Assembly: GCA_910577335.1 (NCBI GenBank)
Contig: CAJTMJ010000009.1
Span: forward strand, 31,988 to 95,987
Direction of reading: 5' to 3'
Origin: an uncultured Duncaniella sp.
GTDB taxonomy: Bacteria > Bacteroidota > Bacteroidia > Bacteroidales > Muribaculaceae
DNA: 64,000 nt
Part shown: in pieces, positions 60,711 through 64,000 of the stretch
How positions within the stretch are numbered: the first letter of the stretch is position 1
How the letters are laid out: each line of letters opens with the position of its first letter
Program-made: the position numbers and the translations under genes
Notes under the pieces: generated by a model
Databases searched by the model: none
Told to the model about the DNA's origin: nothing
What the model saw: the letters and a program-made list of their open reading frames with translations, nothing else

Positions 60711-60737
60711 TAACATAAAAAAATACCTCAAAAAAAC

Positions 60738-61280
60738 ATGAAAGATTTAAAAGGAACAAAGACTGAACGCAACCTTCAGGAAGCGTTTGCAGGCGAATCG
60801 CAGGCTCGCAACAAATACAGCTATTATGCATCGAAGGCCAAGAAAGACGGCTACGAGCAGATTGCAGCCCTCTTCGAAGAGACTGCCCACAACGAGAAAG
60901 AGCATGCCAAACTGTGGTTCAAGCTTCTGCACGGCGGCGAGATTGCCGACACCATGACCAACCTCCGCGATGCCGCCGAGGGCGAAAACTACGAGTGGAC
61001 CAACATGTATGATCGCATGGCAAAAGAAGCCGAAGAAGAGGGATTCCCCGAAATCGCCTTCAAATTCCGCGCCGTTGGTGCCATCGAGCGCCACCACGAG
61101 GAGCGCTATCTGCGCCTGCTCAAGAACATCGAGGAGGGAATCGTATTCTCGCGCGAGGGCGACACCATCTGGGTATGCCGCAACTGCGGTCACATCGTCG
61201 TAGGCAAGAAAGCGCCGAAGGTTTGCCCGGTTTGCGCCCATCCCGAAAGCTTCTTCGAAATCAAAGCCCAGAACTACTAA
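60738..61280 (+). CDS. Rubrerythrin
   Basis: A 180-residue rubrerythrin that reduces hydrogen peroxide. The N-terminal ferritin-like four-helix domain has the diiron ligands in LQEAFAGESQARNKYSYYAS, FEETAHNEKEHAKLWFKLL and AEGENYEWTNMYDRM, then VGAIERHHEERYLRLL. The C-terminal rubredoxin domain has CRNCGHIVVGKKAPKVCPVC. It follows the PerR gene by 27 bp and precedes the flavin reductase-rubredoxin gene by 18 bp. Confidence 0.96.
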   Translation: MKDLKGTKTERNLQEAFAGESQARNKYSYYASKAKKDGYEQIAALFEETAHNEKEHAKLWFKLLHGGEIADTMTNLRDAAEGENYEWTNMYDRMAKEAEEEGFPEIAFKFRAVGAIERHHEERYLRLLKNIEEGIVFSREGDTIWVCRNCGHIVVGKKAPKVCPVCAHPESFFEIKAQNY

Positions 61281-61298
61281 TTTCGAAAGAAAAAGAAG

Positions 61299-61949
61299 AT
61301 GAGCAGCAACGCACTCTATGACATCACCTACGGGCTCTATGTGGTTGGATGCTATTCCGACGGCAAGCCCGCAGGGTGTGTCATCAACACCTGCTTCCAG
61401 GTGACGAGCGAGAATCCCACCCTGGCTATCTGCCTCAACAAAAAGAATTTCACGCTCGACTGCATCAAGCGCAATCCGCGCTTCAGCCTGTCGATCATCG
61501 CTGAGGATACCGATCCGTTTGTAATCAGCTCGTTCGGCTTCCGGTCGTCGCGCGACGCCGACAAATATGCCGATTTCGGATGTGAAGACCTCGATGGCGC
61601 TCCGGCCGTGAAAGGGAAATTCTGCGGACGCCTCATCCTGGACGCCATCAACTTCGTCGACTGCGGCACCCACGTGATTGTCATCGGCAAGCTCGTGACC
61701 TCCTATCCCGGCGAGGGCACGCCCATGACTTACGCCTATTATCATCGCGTGATTAAGGGGAAAGCTTCCAAAAACGCACCCACCTTCCGCGCCGAACCCG
61801 AGCCCAAGCCCGAAGCCGAAGCTCCGAAGAAGTCACGCCGGTTCAGATGCGACGTTTGCGGTTACATTGTGGAAACCGACGGCGATCTGCCGGCCGACTA
61901 CGTTTGTCCGATCTGCGGCGTTGACCGCTCGCACTTCGAAGAGATCTAA
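61299..61949 (+). CDS. Flavin reductase-rubredoxin fusion (Hrb-like)
   Basis: A 216-residue protein with an N-terminal flavin reductase (FMN-binding split-barrel) domain (SNALYDITYGLYVVGCYSDG, INTCFQVTSENPTLAICLNK, FVISSFGF) and a C-terminal rubredoxin domain: CDVCGYIVETDGDLPADYVC and CPICGVDRSHFEEI. This is the high-molecular-weight-rubredoxin layout, able to pass electrons from NAD(P)H to rubrerythrin. A linker rich in Glu/Pro/Ala joins the domains. It lies in the same transcript as PerR and rubrerythrin. Confidence 0.93.
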   Translation: MSSNALYDITYGLYVVGCYSDGKPAGCVINTCFQVTSENPTLAICLNKKNFTLDCIKRNPRFSLSIIAEDTDPFVISSFGFRSSRDADKYADFGCEDLDGAPAVKGKFCGRLILDAINFVDCGTHVIVIGKLVTSYPGEGTPMTYAYYHRVIKGKASKNAPTFRAEPEPKPEAEAPKKSRRFRCDVCGYIVETDGDLPADYVCPICGVDRSHFEEI

Positions 61950-62050
61950 AGCCGATCGACCGACCTGCATTCCCGGAACAGGAATGAGCCCACCCCCGGC
62001 GGTGGCGCCACCTTCCGAGTTGCATTTGATCCATTCTTACACGACTTTCA

Positions 62051-62085
62051 GGGAGATGTGCCTTTTCAGCACATCTCCCTTGTCT
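62051..62085 (+). terminator. Terminator of the peroxide operon
   Basis: An 11-bp stem (GGGAGATGTGC with GCACATCTCCC) and a 7-nt loop end at 62079, followed by TTGTCT. It lies 101 bp after the flavin reductase-rubredoxin stop. Confidence 0.85.
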
Positions 62086-62160
62086 ATCTCGAAGCGGCTC
62101 TAAAAAGCGCAGAAACGAAGACGGAAAAGGTCTCAGTTGCACTTTCTTCTTTATGAATGA

Positions 62161-62472
62161 TTGCTGACCGATAAAAAAATCTTTGAGGTTTATGTGGAGG
62201 AATGTCATTTTAATGTAATCTTCTACTATGTCAAAGATGGTAATTTTTATGGCATCCATTCCGAGAATTGCCCGCGACCCGTTTTCCGTTTCAAAAAGGA
62301 GAAGGCCGAAGTTACTATCTACAAGATAGGCAATCAAGATACGCACGACTACGAAGACGGGGGAATCCTCTACAACGTTCCCTGCGACCAAAGGGTGTGG
62401 GATGTCGTGAAGATTGACTGCAAATCGATGGAAGAAGTGCATCAGGACTCCTATATCGTCAACATCAGCTAA
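62161..62472 (+). CDS. Small uncharacterised protein
   Basis: About 103 residues from a TTG start at 62161 (no ATG in frame nearby). It has EVYVEECHFNVIFYYVKDGN, FRFKKEKAEVTIYKIGNQDT and a closing KSMEEVHQDSYIVNIS, and shows no recognised domain. A strong inverted repeat follows it at 62498-62547. It could be a real gene with an unusual start, or the 3' part of a decayed gene. Confidence 0.5.
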   Translation: MLTDKKIFEVYVEECHFNVIFYYVKDGNFYGIHSENCPRPVFRFKKEKAEVTIYKIGNQDTHDYEDGGILYNVPCDQRVWDVVKIDCKSMEEVHQDSYIVNIS

Positions 62473-62497
62473 AGTCGACAAATCATCAACTCAGACT

Positions 62498-62547
62498 ATC
62501 CTCCGGAATCCCGATCTTTCCCATGGAAGACGGATATTCCGGAGGAT
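62498..62547 (+). terminator. Inverted repeat after the 62161-62472 gene
   Basis: ATCCTCCGGAAT (62498-62509) pairs with ATTCCGGAGGAT (62536-62547) in a 12-bp stem with a 26-nt loop, followed by GGTTTTGC. A third, shorter copy ATCCTCCGGA occurs at about 62611. Confidence 0.6.
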
Positions 62548-62559
62548 GGTTTTGCGTGC

Positions 62560-63230
62560 TGTAATTTGGACAAACAAATTCTCTCAGACCGATTGTGCCG
62601 GTAGAACATTATCCTCCGGATTTTCCTCCTGCCCATGACTTAAGACCAAAATTGACGGTTGAACAATGGACAAACAAATTTCTATGTCTTCCGGCGCAAA
62701 ATCGAATATAAAAATCAATGGACAAACAAATTCAGTCTTGTTTGTCCATTGATTTATAGAGTTTTATCTCTTGTGCGACTGTTCAATATTCCTCCTCGTT
62801 GAAGCGTAATTTATATCCATATAATCAATAGGTTAAGTAATTTTTGATGACCGTTAGCCAAACATATTTGTCTATCTATGTCAATACCTGTCACTTGGTC
62901 AAACAAAAAACTGGTATTTTGGCAAAACATTGGTCAAACAAACATAGTTGGTCAATAATGTCGGAGATATTCATCTTCGTAACGAGGATTTCCTCCTTTT
63001 GTGACAAGTTTATTATTGTAAAATACAGTAATTCTGCAATTTGTATTGTTTACATAAACTTGTCAGGTAAGTTTATTCTCGCAAAAATTGCCAATTCTTG
63101 ATCACTTCACATCCTCAAATTCGGCAAAACATTGGTCAAACATTCCCTTTCGACGGTCAATTATTGGTCAAACAAATGGACAAACAAATCTATATATCAC
63201 TTTCTTTCAGTATGATATATGTTTTACCAT
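62560..63230. repeat. Dispersed-repeat region without supportable genes
   Basis: Four direct copies of TGGACAAACAAAT(T) lie at 62567, 62667, 62719 and 63177, one of them inside an 18-bp-stem hairpin (62712-62729 with 62738-62755, loop ATTCAGTC). GGCAAAACATTGGTCAAACA occurs exactly at 62921-62940 and 63123-63142, and almost exactly at 58708-58727. A 21-bp identical segment is shared by 62783-62803 and 58572-58592. The peptide MFDQCFA recurs in the reverse frame, so these look like decayed copies of one coding family. No gene call is made. Confidence 0.6.
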
Positions 63231-64000
63231 TAAGAAATCGGTGAAAGGTGTGGAGGTCTTCCGTATTAGCGGCGTAATGCCGTCGAAAGGTATAGGGCGT
63301 TGCCTTAAACCCTACGACCGCATCGCGCCTATTGCTCCGGCGGAACACCGATAAGCGGCAACGCCTCATAGGTGAGCATCGGGGACGCTGCTTTCACCAT
63401 TGAGACTTATTGCCGCTCATCCGTGTTCTTATCGCCTGCGCTTACAAGGACTTTTCCGACCTCCACACCATTCACCGCTTGCAGTAGCATCCCACGTGGC
63501 GAGACACTGACGACTCCGTTGCCCTGCATCGTCAGAGACTCGCCAATTCCGGGGATGACGTTCTTTCCCTTTTAGTTTTCAGTTTTTTATTTCATCATAA
63601 GTTTTCATGGGGATTGGCGACTGATGCGTCGCCATGCACTGCAATGTCGATTTTTCGCTGTCTGTATTTATCGGGGTTGCCATTTCAATCAAGGCATCAG
63701 ATTGACGGATGGGCAGTAGTATAAGTTGCTCGCCTGTGGGAACGAATGGCCAACGGAGGTTCATTCATCCCGTCAAAAATCTCCACACTCTGCGAGGTAG
63801 TATTTGTTGCCGTGCTGCCTGAACCTCCGTTCTTTGCGTCCATTCGTCTATTTTACGTCGAGCAACTCATACAGGCCACACCGTCATTGGACGCATGGTT
63901 AAAAAAAAGCAACCACCGATATGACAGCTACAAATCAACATATTAGAAATTCAGGTCGAGGCAATACTCACCAAACCTCCCATCAATACCGCATAATCAA
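63230..64000. pseudogene. Decayed coding remnants
   Basis: The last 770 bp contain fragments that read like coding sequence but are broken by stops and frameshifts. On the plus strand 63241-63351 reads VKGVEVFRISGVMPSKGIGR. On the minus strand there are AVNGVEVGKVLVSAGDKNTD near 63476, ALIEMATPINTDSEKSTLQC near 63690, and an N-terminal-looking MDAKNGGSGSTATNTTSQSV near 63850. A 19-bp inverted pair (63240-63258 with 63458-63476, one mismatch) suggests that a sequence family was duplicated in both orientations. I cannot name the ancestral gene. Confidence 0.45.

Noticed and set aside
60747..61745. Minus-strand open frame of 332 residues
   Set aside because: It lies opposite the rubrerythrin and flavin reductase genes, and the length is caused by their G/C-rich codon use.

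Overview
The window is a piece of a Bacteroidales chromosome, most likely Muribaculaceae. The evidence is the TAnnTTTG/TTTG-type promoters with about 19-bp spacers, a SusC/D-era hybrid two-component regulator, a T9SS-like C-terminal sorting domain, inositol-lipid genes of the gut Bacteroidetes type, and a lack of strong Shine-Dalgarno sites. No taxonomic marker was tested, so the family name is an inference.

Positions 1 to about 24016 are the left (transposase/repressor) end of a Mu-like transposable prophage that continues past position 1. Reading inward from the attachment end at about 24.0 kb there are clustered repeats that look like transposase-binding sites, a small promoter-driven gene, a rightward repressor gene, face-to-face promoters with repeated operators, and a leftward early operon. 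That operon carries a tRNA-like gene, MuA-like transposase, MuB-like ATPase, a RecA-fold ATPase, GemA-like and Gam-like proteins and several tiny proteins, and it leads into two virion morphogenesis genes. Position 4146-13752 runs rightward and holds terminase, portal and gpF-like head genes, a diversity-generating retroelement (template repeat plus reverse transcriptase), a small HTH protein, a thymidylate-synthase-family enzyme and a D12-class adenine methyltransferase. Positions 1-3944 run leftward and hold the protease/scaffold, major capsid protein, amidase, spanin-like lysis genes and a tail-tube-like gene. The closest published relative by architecture is the Bacteroides 'Hankyphage' group (Mu-like with a DGR). 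The DGR target gene is not in the window.

Positions 24023-57735 are ordinary chromosome: a large repeat-containing secreted protein, an AddA-like helicase/nuclease, a polysaccharide-esterase/GH3 locus with its HTCS sensor, an eight-gene lipid-headgroup cluster (CDP-alcohol phosphotransferases, PAP2, PgpA, GtrA, HAD, ATP-grasp, nucleotidyltransferase), then pdxA, yebC, pheT, mrp/apbC, trmB, sufE and purN.

Positions 57.9-64 kb are an accessory tail. They include an ORF6N protein, long palindromes, dispersed repeats and decayed coding remnants. They also include a compact PerR-rubrerythrin-flavoredoxin/rubredoxin peroxide-defence operon with a clear PerR-type operator and a more G/C-rich codon style.

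The most interesting points are the predicted DNA-modification pair at 12257-13752 (the TS-family protein carries the Asn-to-Asp change that distinguishes dCMP hydroxymethylases), the DGR with a fused C-terminal domain on its RT, a tRNA-like gene with a non-canonical anticodon region inside the early operon, and a gpF protein with an extra C-terminal domain that looks like a PBECR-type nuclease.
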